A stretch of DNA of 18,093 nt from Muribaculaceae bacterium (GTDB lineage Bacteria; Bacteroidota; Bacteroidia; Bacteroidales; Muribaculaceae). Location: assembly GCA_029056365.1 (NCBI GenBank), contig JAIDBM010000184.1:1-18093 (forward strand), read 5' to 3'. Shown here piece after piece: positions 1 through 7,595 of this stretch (the stretch's first letter is position 1; each line of letters starts with the position of its first letter). The position numbers and the translations under genes were made by a program. The notes beneath the pieces were generated by a model that had not been told where the DNA came from, ran no database searches, and saw only the letters and a list, made by a program, of their open reading frames with translations.

Positions 1-141
1 CCGTACTCCTCAGTCACAGTGCAAAGGCACTGCTCCATCGTCGTCCGAAAAAAATCACTCAAAGACTGACCGCCCTGGCGTTAACATTTATTGTCGAACC
101 GGCTCTAAATTTTATTTCAAACACAAAAACTCCCAGATATT

Positions 142-1134
142 ATGGCAGTAACAATGGCAGAAATCACCAAGCTGCGCCACCTCACCAGCGCCGGCTTGAT
201 GGACTGCAAAAAAGCTCTCGCCGAAACAGACGGCGACATCGAAAAGGCCGTAGAGATTCTCCGCAAGAAGGGTCAGGCAGTTGCCGCCAAGCGCGAAGAC
301 CGTCAGGCAGCTGAAGGCTGCGTGCTGGCCAAGAACGAAGGCAACTTCGCTGCAATCGTGGCTCTGAACTGCGAAACCGACTTCGTTGCCAAGAACGCAG
401 GTTTCGTTGAACTCACCCAGAAGATTCTCGATGCCGCTGTGGCAAACAAAGTTAAATCGCTCGATGAACTCAAGGCACTGCAGATTGGCGGTCTTACTAT
501 CGCCGACCTCGTGGTAGAAGAAAGCGGCAAGACAGGAGAAAAGACCGAAATCAGCGCTTACGAATGGCTCGAGGCTCCCAGCACCACATCGTACAACCAC
601 CTTGGCAACAAACTGTCGACAATCGTAGGTTTCAACCTCGAAGGCGTTGACTTCCAGGTTGGCCGTGATGTGGCCATGCAGGTTGCCTCCATGAACCCTG
701 TAGCTGTAGACCAGGCCAGCGTACCCGCCGACGTGGTTGAAAGCGAAAAGGCAGTGGCCATAGAGAAAACAAAGCAGGAGCAGGTTAAGAAGGCTGTTGA
801 GAACGCTCTCAAGAAAGCCGGAATCAACCCCAACCTCGTCGACAGCGAAGATCATATCGAATCGAACATCACCAAGGGTTGGCTTACAGCAGAAGAAGCC
901 GACAAGGCTCGTGTTATCATCAAGGAAACTGCCGAAGCCAAGGCCGCTAACCTGCCCGAACAGATGATCGAGAACATCACCAAGGGCCGTCTGCAGAAAT
1001 TCTATAAAGAATCCTGCCTGATGGAACAGGAGTTCATCAAAGACGGTGGTCTTACTATCAGCCAGTATCTCGAACAGGCTCAGAAGGGCTTGGTTGCGAT
1101 TGCGTTCAAACGTGTGAACCTCAACCAGGACTAA
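142..1134 (+). CDS. tsf: Elongation factor Ts
   Basis: Elongation factor Ts is the cytoplasmic guanine-nucleotide exchange factor that reloads EF-Tu with GTP during translation. The 330-residue product has the N-terminal UBA-like helical domain (about residues 4-45, with AGLMDCKKAL and then RKKGQAVAAKR) and the hallmark ETDFVAKN motif near residue 80. The duplicated EF-Ts core follows to the C-terminus. Length is normal for Bacteroidales, whose EF-Ts is longer than the E. coli protein. The start MAVTMAEITKLR at 142 is chosen because Bacteroides homologues begin MAVTMADITKLR. The family motif usually reads TGAGMMDCK; here it is TSAGLMDCK, a mild variant. rpsB normally precedes tsf, but I cannot identify its end in the 141 bases upstream. 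A strong terminator follows directly, so tsf is the last gene of its transcript. Confidence 0.98.
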   Translation: MAVTMAEITKLRHLTSAGLMDCKKALAETDGDIEKAVEILRKKGQAVAAKREDRQAAEGCVLAKNEGNFAAIVALNCETDFVAKNAGFVELTQKILDAAVANKVKSLDELKALQIGGLTIADLVVEESGKTGEKTEISAYEWLEAPSTTSYNHLGNKLSTIVGFNLEGVDFQVGRDVAMQVASMNPVAVDQASVPADVVESEKAVAIEKTKQEQVKKAVENALKKAGINPNLVDSEDHIESNITKGWLTAEEADKARVIIKETAEAKAANLPEQMIENITKGRLQKFYKESCLMEQEFIKDGGLTISQYLEQAQKGLVAIAFKRVNLNQD

Positions 1135-1157
1135 TTTTCCGGGTTTAAACCATAAGG

Positions 1158-1189
1158 GCCGCATCCGAATTTCGGATGCGGCTTTTTTT
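1158..1189 (+). terminator. Intrinsic terminator of tsf
   Basis: A perfect 10-bp stem, GCCGCATCCG (1158-1167) pairing with CGGATGCGGC (1173-1182), has a 5-base loop and is followed by seven T residues (1183-1189). It lies 24 bases after the tsf stop codon and is a textbook Rho-independent terminator. Confidence 0.93.
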
Positions 1190-1236
1190 GTTTCAAAATT
1201 TCCATGAAATAGCGCTATATAATGGATTTATTTTAC

Positions 1237-1245
1237 TACCTTTGC
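1237..1245 (+). promoter_or_regulatory. Probable Bacteroidetes -7 promoter element
   Basis: TACCTTTGC fits the Bacteroidetes -7 consensus TAnnTTTG. It sits after the tsf terminator and 60 bases before the ATG at 1305. I see no clear TTTG at the -33 position. It would drive the two-gene operon 1305-7441. Confidence 0.6.
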
Positions 1246-1304
1246 GCAGAACCAATCAAAACGGTGTTGCAAAATGTAATTTAACATCTTAAAATAAACC
1301 AGAA

Positions 1305-2861
1305 ATGAAAAAACGCGTGTTTGTTGTATCAATGTTGTGCGCTTTGGCTGCCGGAGCTATGGCCTGGAGCGGAACGCCTGTTGAAAACCTGCTTGTGTCG
1401 GGCCCTGAGGCCGTAGGGCAGGACTTGCCCCTGGCTGTGCCGGGCCCCGATGGATCTACTTACGTGTGCTGGCTTTCGTGGGAAGACGAAAGCGCTTCGT
1501 TGAAAATGCAGCTGCTCGATAAGAACGGAGAACCCGAACTCGATGAGGGCGGGGTGTATGTGTCGCAATATCTCACCCCTACCTGGTCGAGCGGATACGA
1601 CATCGCCTCCGATGCCGATGGCAACTTGTTTGTAGCCTATTCCGACAAACGCAACGGAGTATGGCAGACATACGTCTATAAACTAAACAGTAACGGAGAA
1701 AAACAATGGGGCGACGGCGTGGCTGTGGCCGATCTTGCCAATGAGTCATGTCTGAATCCCAGACTGATGCTGACTGATGTGGGCAACGTAGTGGTTGCAT
1801 ATCAGTCGCTTGTGGGTGTACGCAACACCATAAAGGTTGCGAAACTTCTGTCTGACGGCTCCAAGGCATGGGGCGGCGTGATTGAACTCACCGGAACCAA
1901 CGGACTGTATTCGCTTGCAGATGCCGGTGGCGATTCGTTTTATGTGGCATATCTGCTTGGCGATGCAGGCAAGATGGCCGTTATGCGCTATACCGCCAAT
2001 GGCGAGGCGGCTTGGGAAGATGCCGTTATTGTAGATGAGACCGCCGTGGTGAGCGCCGAGCCGATGGCCTGTCCGAACGGCAAAGGTGGTGTGTTGCTTG
2101 GCTGGCGCCACTCGCTGGGCGGCAGCAGAACATCGGATGCAGTACAGGTGATAGACCGCGATGGCAAGCCGCTGTGGGACGAAATACTCAACTATCCCAT
2201 ACGCCTGTCGCTTGCGGCATCGCGTCAGGGCGACATATATGTGTCGTATATCTATGACAGCGCCTCCACCGGTATAAACCTTACGGTGAGCAAATACGGT
2301 GCAAACGGCAAGCTGTTGTGGGACGGTCCGCTGCTGCTCGACGGACAGTCGTATCAGGTGAGCATATATGGAAGCCGTGTTACCGACAACGGCGAGTTTG
2401 CCGTTGTGTACCGTAATGCATCGAACTACAACGAGGCAACAATCGAGTACAGTTATTTCGATGCCGCAGGCGAGATTGTCGACACTCAGGTTGAGGTGAG
2501 TGTGATGGACGGCGACAAAGGCCGCGGCGCGCTCAGCTATGGCGGAGGGCGCCAGATGGTATTGGTATGGGGCGATAATGGCATGGCAAATGGAAAAGGC
2601 AGTGTGTATGCCCAGAATATACTTTTGCCCGAGTCGGCTTCGGTGGGTGTGATGGAATGCGGCGGCACACAACTGCAGGCTGTTTACACCGGAAGTTCGT
2701 TGAAGGTGAATGTCAGCGGTAAGGCCGACATCTACGACTGTGCCGGACGTCTGCTGTTCAGCGCAATGGCTACCGACGGCTCTGTCGACGCACCCGGACT
2801 CATGCCGGGCTTATATGTAATAAAGATAAACGGCCAATCGGCAAAATTCACAGTGCTATGA
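1305..2861 (+). CDS. Secreted propeller-like protein with T9SS-like sorting domain
   Basis: This 518-residue protein has a Sec signal peptide (residues 1-20, cleavage likely after GAMA). The body carries seven copies of a strand-turn motif of the type DxNGxxxW: around residues 72, 128, 183, 231, 284, 332 and 386, with Trp at 135, 189, 237, 291 and 339. Each unit also has a VAY-like strand (for example 110, 164, 214, 313, 367). The spacing of about 48-56 residues suggests a seven-bladed beta-propeller. Residues 445-518 look like a T9SS type A sorting domain (DIYDCAGRLLFS, then GLYVIKING near the end). It is therefore probably exported by the type IX system to the surface or medium. I see no catalytic motif and assign no enzymatic function. 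It overlaps the next gene by four bases, so the two are translationally coupled. Confidence 0.95.
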   Translation: MKKRVFVVSMLCALAAGAMAWSGTPVENLLVSGPEAVGQDLPLAVPGPDGSTYVCWLSWEDESASLKMQLLDKNGEPELDEGGVYVSQYLTPTWSSGYDIASDADGNLFVAYSDKRNGVWQTYVYKLNSNGEKQWGDGVAVADLANESCLNPRLMLTDVGNVVVAYQSLVGVRNTIKVAKLLSDGSKAWGGVIELTGTNGLYSLADAGGDSFYVAYLLGDAGKMAVMRYTANGEAAWEDAVIVDETAVVSAEPMACPNGKGGVLLGWRHSLGGSRTSDAVQVIDRDGKPLWDEILNYPIRLSLAASRQGDIYVSYIYDSASTGINLTVSKYGANGKLLWDGPLLLDGQSYQVSIYGSRVTDNGEFAVVYRNASNYNEATIEYSYFDAAGEIVDTQVEVSVMDGDKGRGALSYGGGRQMVLVWGDNGMANGKGSVYAQNILLPESASVGVMECGGTQLQAVYTGSSLKVNVSGKADIYDCAGRLLFSAMATDGSVDAPGLMPGLYVIKINGQSAKFTVL

Positions 2862-5800
2862 AAATACGTCAGCTTTTGTGCGGCATGATGCTTCTGTCGG
2901 GAGCATTCACAGCCACAGGACAATACTTCGGCACTCCGCTGTTTGTGGAAGGCTTCGATGGCGATGAGTTTCCAACGGAATGGACTCAGCGGAATACCGT
3001 TGATGCCACACTGTGGACTGCGGGAAGTCCCGGCAGTCCCGACTTTACGCCTATCGACCCGTCGAGTGTGCGTTCGGCCAGAATAGCCGTAAACAGCAAA
3101 GCCACAGTGCTCACACTCACATCGCCGGTAATCGATGCCACAGGCCGGAGCAGTCTGCAGGCCGGATTCTACGGTCATGAACTCAGCTACGCGTTCCGTG
3201 GCGGCGTCGACTTCCGTTTCCGCGTCAGCAACGATGGCGGCAGTACATGGACCGACCTTTTCTCGTCGGCCGACGGTTCGTCGTACACAGGCACACCGGT
3301 CGGAAAATGGAATCTGTACAAGTATGAGCTTCCCGCCGGGTTCAACGACAAGGAACTTATGCTGCAGTTTTATATCGATGCCACCGCAGCCTATATTCAG
3401 CCGCAGGGCCTGGCCGGATATATCGACGGTGTTTTTCTTTCGCTGCTGCCTGAGGTCGACCCGGAGCTGACCGACATCAACTATTCTACCAACGACCTTC
3501 GCCCGACCGAGGGAATATTCACCGCCTCTGAGCCGTTGGAACTCACCGTGCGGAATTCCGGCACGCGCGAGCTGGCCGAGGCCGAATTCTGGTATCGGAT
3601 CGATGGAGGCAACGAGCACAGCGAACTGTGTGTGTTTCCCGAACCGATAGCGCCGGGCGAAAGTTATACTTTCAGCTTTACCGGCGGAGCCGATCTCAGT
3701 GCCATAGGTCATGTGCAGAAGATAGTGGCCGGAGTCCGCGCCGAAGGCGATATTATCGACAGCAACAACCAGATTACGGCCTATGTCGAGAATCAGGTTG
3801 TGGCCGTGCCCTATATTCCTTTCATTCATGAGGAAGACGGCATTACTACAACATCGACCGATGGCTGGAGAACCTTCGAGAACAACAGCGAGTGGGGCTG
3901 GGACTGGGAAGACTGGAACAGCTTCTACTGGTATGTCGAGGCCGAATATAACGATGACCCCAACGATGCCTTCCTTGTGTCGAGGCCCATTGCCATGCAG
4001 GCAGGGAACGCCTATCGTATCGAATTTTCGGCCGTGACCGAAGACGAACTCGACGGACTCAACAAAATGAAGGTGTATGTAAGCACCGATGCCGACATGG
4101 AAAGCGACCTCCATGAAGTATGGAGCAACGACAATATCACCGATGTGAACGCTGTTGAGCAGTCGGCTGTGTTCACTGCGCCTGAAAGCGGAATCTACTA
4201 TGTGGGCTTCCATTCGCTCAGCGAACCCGGAGCCGGGGTGATGCGGCTTGAAAACATTGCATTCTACCGCAATGTCGATGTAGATGTGGCGCTGGTGGCG
4301 GTGAAATCGCCCGTAGCATCGGCATACAGCTACAGCGATGCCGAGCCGGTGAAAGTGGTGGTGGCCAACTATGGTTCCAGACCAGTAGCGGCCGGAAGCG
4401 CCACGGTGTATCTCGATGTCGATGGCGAGACAGTTCTGTCCGAGCCGTTGGGAACCGGATTAGCGCCGAACAGCAAGACAGAATTCACATTCTCAGGCAC
4501 TGTCGACCTGAGCGACCTCGGCACAGCGCATGACATAAGGCTGCGTGTGGAGCTGGCCGGCGACGAAGACCCCGCCAACGATGCCATGGAATTCCGCCTG
4601 GAAAGTGAACTCACGCTGGTGCCCTATATCCCCGACATGGGCAGCGCGGTGAGCAAGGGCAGCGATATCGCCCGTTGGACTGTTGCCGACAACAATGGCG
4701 ACGGCTACGATTTCGTGGCCCGTTCCGACACACAGCTCGACGCATATGTGTTCAGTTACGGCGGTGGCCTGTACGGCTTCACTACAGTAACTCTTCCTTC
4801 GTCCGACGAGTCGCTGGTGTCGCGCCATATACGGCTTGAGGGAGGCAAAACCTACAAACTGTCGTATCTCACCCGTGTGGGCATGGACGGAGGCTCGATT
4901 CCTCTCGATATAAAGCTCGTGAACACTGCCGATGAATCGCTCGCCGATATAGCGTCGGTTACTGTCGATGATGTGAATTACCGCGAGAATATACATGTGT
5001 TCAGCGTTGAGTCGGACGGCATTTACCAGTTGCGTTTCGATGTGCGCCACGACAAGCCTATCGACTATCGTATTTACCTTGGCAAGTTCCGCCTTGCCGA
5101 GAAGCTTGGCTGCGACCTTTCTGTCGAGAAAATTATTCTGCCATCGCGCAAGGTATCTGAGATACGCAGTTATCCGGTGGGAGTGTCGCTGCGCAACAAC
5201 GGCAGCTCGGTGGTGCGCTCGTTCACCATCGAGGCGGTTTCGGAGAGCATCGGCCGACGCAGTCGCGAATTCGCCAATGTCGAGCTTGAGCCGGATGGCG
5301 AATACACAGTGTATTTCAACGAGGACTTTGTGTTCAACGGAACCGGCAGCGAGAAACTCACAGTAAGCGTAAGCACCGATGGCGATGAACACACAGCCAA
5401 CAACTCGGCCGATGCCGTTCTCGACTATATCGAGCCGTTCACTCTGCCATACAGCCAGCTGCCTAACGAAGCCATTGACTACATGGCAGCCTTCAATCTC
5501 AACCGCGATGCATTTTCGTTCAACACCGACCGTACGATGGGTGTAGGATATACCTACCTGTCGGACGGCTCCGTCGAGGCGAACGACTATCTGGCCACTC
5601 CGGCGGTGAAGCTCGCGGCCGGACAGCCTACGCGGGTGTCGTTCAGCTTCTACGTACTCGAAGGTGATACCACCGATGTAGAGGTATTCGCCTATGATGC
5701 CGGTGCGGATGTCAGAGTGCCTGTGATCGTACTCAACGAAATCAGCCAGACCGTAATGAACCGTTATACAGGCTTCTTCAGCGTGCCTTCCGACGGAGCT

Positions 5801-7441
5801 TACAGCATCTGTATCAGTCCGCGTGGCAAAACCCGGTCGTTGTTCGTGAACGCATCGGTTTCGATTGATGAGGCCGATTGCCTGCCCGATCTGGCCCTCA
5901 CACGCCTGCTCAGCCACGACAAGGCCGCCGTGCTCGGCGACAATGAGCGTGTGGAAGTGGAATTCGTGAGCAATTCCGAGCAGGGAGTGCAGGGAGTGCC
6001 GTTCGAACTGCATGTGGGCGAACGGGTGTATCACTCGCTGTTCACCCGCTACACCACTCTATGCAGCGATGGCGATGCCTATACCGTGGCATTCGACGGT
6101 GTCGACCTCAGCGCTCCCGGCACACACGAAGTTCTGTGCCGTGCCATAGTGCCGCTCGACTCCCGGCCTGACGACAACGAGATGAAATTCGAAATCACAA
6201 GTCTGCCTGTGGTCGATGTGGCTGTGGTGAGCCTCGATTCGCCCGTGTCGGGTAAACTCGGCAAGAGCGAGACAGTAAGCGTAAGCATAGCCAACAAGGG
6301 CAAAGGCGATGTCGCGGGATTGAAACTCAAATGCGATGTAGGTTGTCCGGACGGACAGGTCATAAACCTTGAGTCGGCCTCGGAAATCGAGCTTGCCCAC
6401 GGAGCCACCGTGCAGTTCAGTTTCCCGACCACTGTCGATCTTTACACCGAAGGCGTATACACATTCACCATTACGGCTGTTGCCGAAGGCGATGTGAATG
6501 ACGCCGACAACACCCTTACGGTTCAGGTGAACAGTACACACAAGGATTTCGATGCCGGAGTGTCGGCTTTGCTCAGTCCGGTCGATGCCGCCCTTGGAAA
6601 CGAGGTTTCGCTTACCGTGGCTGTAAGCAATTATGGCGAGGCCGAGCTGTTCGATGTTCCGGTCAGGGCTGAGGTGAGCTATAGCGGCGAGAATGCCGTT
6701 ACAATCGAAGGCATAGTGGCATCGCTGCCTGTAGGAGAGACGGTTGAATATACCTTCGGCAAGACCGTCGACATGAAGCGTTGCGGCACTTACACCATAA
6801 AAGCCTTTACATATCAGCCCGGCGATGTGAATGCCGACAACGACTCGTTTACGGCCACAGTACGCTGTCTGACCCAGGATGTCGGCGTAAGCGCGATTCT
6901 TTCGCCTGTAACCGGCGAGGAACTCGGCATTTGCGATGTTACGGTAATGGTTACGAACTATGGCGAGGCGGAAGTATCGGAAATACCGATGCGTTATCAG
7001 ATCGGAACCATGCCTCAGCTGGCGGTGATGACCCAGACTCTGGAGCCGGGCGAAAGCCGCGAGTTCACATTCCCTGTGCCATACGAGTTCACATCTTACC
7101 GTAAAGCGGTGGTAAAGGCATCGACCATGCTCAACGATGATGTAAACCCCGACAACGACGGCATGGAGCTTGAGGTAGAGAACCTCAAGAGCGGAGTGTC
7201 GGATGTAAAGCTCATTACAGCTGTATTGCCCAACCCCACCCGTGGTGAGGTGAAGGTGAGCGCTGCACGAGAAATCGCTTGTGTTCAGGCCTACGATATG
7301 GCCGGACATATGCTGGCCGAATTTGCGGGCAACGGCAGTTGCGACATGCAGTTGAATCTCGATGTGCCGGCCGGACGCTATATGCTGCGCATAGTATTCG
7401 CCGACGGTAGCTCGGCCGTGAGCCATGTTGTGAAAATATAA
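2858..7441 (+). CDS. Very large secreted multi-domain protein (jelly-roll and CARDB-like modules, T9SS-like tail)
   Basis: This 1527-residue protein begins with a signal peptide (MKIRQLLCGMMLLSG, cleavage near residue 21). By eye it is modular. Jelly-roll or MAM-like modules lie at about residues 25-204, 314-471, 585-749 and 860-1006. Each is followed by a CARDB-like Ig fold (about 205-313, 472-584, 750-859, 1007-1114). Three more CARDB-like modules are stacked without jelly-rolls (1115-1226, 1227-1337, 1338-1444). The CARDB-like units recur with patterns such as VxNYGxxxV and GDVNxxDN. Residues 1445-1527 form a T9SS type A-like sorting domain (AVLPNPTRGEV, AYDMAGHMLAEF, PAGRYMLRIV). The architecture suggests an adhesive or glycan/protein-binding surface protein, not an enzyme, but no specific ligand can be named. 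Its ATG overlaps the previous stop (ATGA), so the two are one operon. A terminator follows. Confidence 0.95.
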   Translation: MKIRQLLCGMMLLSGAFTATGQYFGTPLFVEGFDGDEFPTEWTQRNTVDATLWTAGSPGSPDFTPIDPSSVRSARIAVNSKATVLTLTSPVIDATGRSSLQAGFYGHELSYAFRGGVDFRFRVSNDGGSTWTDLFSSADGSSYTGTPVGKWNLYKYELPAGFNDKELMLQFYIDATAAYIQPQGLAGYIDGVFLSLLPEVDPELTDINYSTNDLRPTEGIFTASEPLELTVRNSGTRELAEAEFWYRIDGGNEHSELCVFPEPIAPGESYTFSFTGGADLSAIGHVQKIVAGVRAEGDIIDSNNQITAYVENQVVAVPYIPFIHEEDGITTTSTDGWRTFENNSEWGWDWEDWNSFYWYVEAEYNDDPNDAFLVSRPIAMQAGNAYRIEFSAVTEDELDGLNKMKVYVSTDADMESDLHEVWSNDNITDVNAVEQSAVFTAPESGIYYVGFHSLSEPGAGVMRLENIAFYRNVDVDVALVAVKSPVASAYSYSDAEPVKVVVANYGSRPVAAGSATVYLDVDGETVLSEPLGTGLAPNSKTEFTFSGTVDLSDLGTAHDIRLRVELAGDEDPANDAMEFRLESELTLVPYIPDMGSAVSKGSDIARWTVADNNGDGYDFVARSDTQLDAYVFSYGGGLYGFTTVTLPSSDESLVSRHIRLEGGKTYKLSYLTRVGMDGGSIPLDIKLVNTADESLADIASVTVDDVNYRENIHVFSVESDGIYQLRFDVRHDKPIDYRIYLGKFRLAEKLGCDLSVEKIILPSRKVSEIRSYPVGVSLRNNGSSVVRSFTIEAVSESIGRRSREFANVELEPDGEYTVYFNEDFVFNGTGSEKLTVSVSTDGDEHTANNSADAVLDYIEPFTLPYSQLPNEAIDYMAAFNLNRDAFSFNTDRTMGVGYTYLSDGSVEANDYLATPAVKLAAGQPTRVSFSFYVLEGDTTDVEVFAYDAGADVRVPVIVLNEISQTVMNRYTGFFSVPSDGAYSICISPRGKTRSLFVNASVSIDEADCLPDLALTRLLSHDKAAVLGDNERVEVEFVSNSEQGVQGVPFELHVGERVYHSLFTRYTTLCSDGDAYTVAFDGVDLSAPGTHEVLCRAIVPLDSRPDDNEMKFEITSLPVVDVAVVSLDSPVSGKLGKSETVSVSIANKGKGDVAGLKLKCDVGCPDGQVINLESASEIELAHGATVQFSFPTTVDLYTEGVYTFTITAVAEGDVNDADNTLTVQVNSTHKDFDAGVSALLSPVDAALGNEVSLTVAVSNYGEAELFDVPVRAEVSYSGENAVTIEGIVASLPVGETVEYTFGKTVDMKRCGTYTIKAFTYQPGDVNADNDSFTATVRCLTQDVGVSAILSPVTGEELGICDVTVMVTNYGEAEVSEIPMRYQIGTMPQLAVMTQTLEPGESREFTFPVPYEFTSYRKAVVKASTMLNDDVNPDNDGMELEVENLKSGVSDVKLITAVLPNPTRGEVKVSAAREIACVQAYDMAGHMLAEFAGNGSCDMQLNLDVPAGRYMLRIVFADGSSAVSHVVKI
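5981..5998 (+). repeat. In-frame 9-bp tandem duplication
   Basis: CAGGGAGTG occurs twice in tandem (5981-5989 and 5990-5998), encoding the GVQGV run inside the fourth CARDB-like module. It keeps the frame and lies at a loop-like point of the module. Confidence 0.75.
6201..7195 (+). repeat. Three consecutive related domain-coding modules
   Basis: Three CARDB-like modules of about 330 bp each lie head to tail here. DNA identity is still visible locally. GGCGATGTGAATG occurs at 6488-6500 and 6821-6833, exactly 333 bp (111 codons) apart. TATGGCGAGGC occurs at 6632-6642 and 6959-6969, 327 bp (109 codons) apart. This indicates internal duplication of module-coding DNA. Confidence 0.7.
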
Positions 7442-7468
7442 GACACGGCTTTGAATTCGTAAATCCAG

Positions 7469-7500
7469 GTCCGCATCCATCATGGGTGCGGACTTTTTTT
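7469..7500 (+). terminator. Intrinsic terminator of the secreted-protein operon
   Basis: A 10-bp stem with one G-T wobble, GTCCGCATCC (7469-7478) with GGGTGCGGAC (7484-7493), has a 5-base loop and is followed by seven T residues (7494-7500). It lies 27 bases after the stop of the large secreted protein. Confidence 0.92.
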
Positions 7501-7566
7501 GTCGACAGAAGGTGTTCACCGCGATAAAAATCAGTAGAATATAAGCAGAAATTCAGAATTATTCAC

Positions 7567-7574
7567 TAATTTTG
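7567..7574 (+). promoter_or_regulatory. Probable -7 promoter element of the regulator gene
   Basis: TAATTTTG matches the Bacteroidetes -7 consensus TAnnTTTG exactly, 22 bases before the ATG at 7596. Transcription would begin only about 10-20 bases before that ATG, giving a very short leader. This also rules out the upstream in-frame TTG at 7572, which lies inside the promoter. No convincing -33 TTTG is visible. Confidence 0.65.
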
Positions 7575-7595
7575 TTGTGCCGCAAATCGAAAGTC

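Noticed and set aside
17..32. Perfect 6-bp hairpin CAGTGC/GCACTG with an AAAG loop upstream of tsf
   Set aside because: It is short, has no T run and no clear link to a gene end. I cannot tell whether it is functional.
112..1164. Minus-strand open frame opposite tsf
   Set aside because: It covers the recognisable EF-Ts gene and has no family resemblance.
1158..7493. Shared CCGCATCC core in the terminators at 1158-1189 and 7469-7500
   Set aside because: G+C-rich terminator stems of this type are common in Bacteroidales, and the similarity need not mean more than that. No flanking identity supports a mobile repeat.
2732..7519. Three long minus-strand open frames (2732-4213, 4493-6034, 6059-7519)
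   Set aside because: They lie opposite the 1527-residue secreted protein, whose domains are coherent. Their translations are His/Arg-rich, with no signal, domain or ribosome-site logic. They arise from the codon bias of the + strand gene.
7572..7595. Upstream in-frame TTG start for the regulator
   Set aside because: It falls inside the -7 promoter element and would put a basic stretch before the signal peptide. ATG 7596 gives a normal signal.
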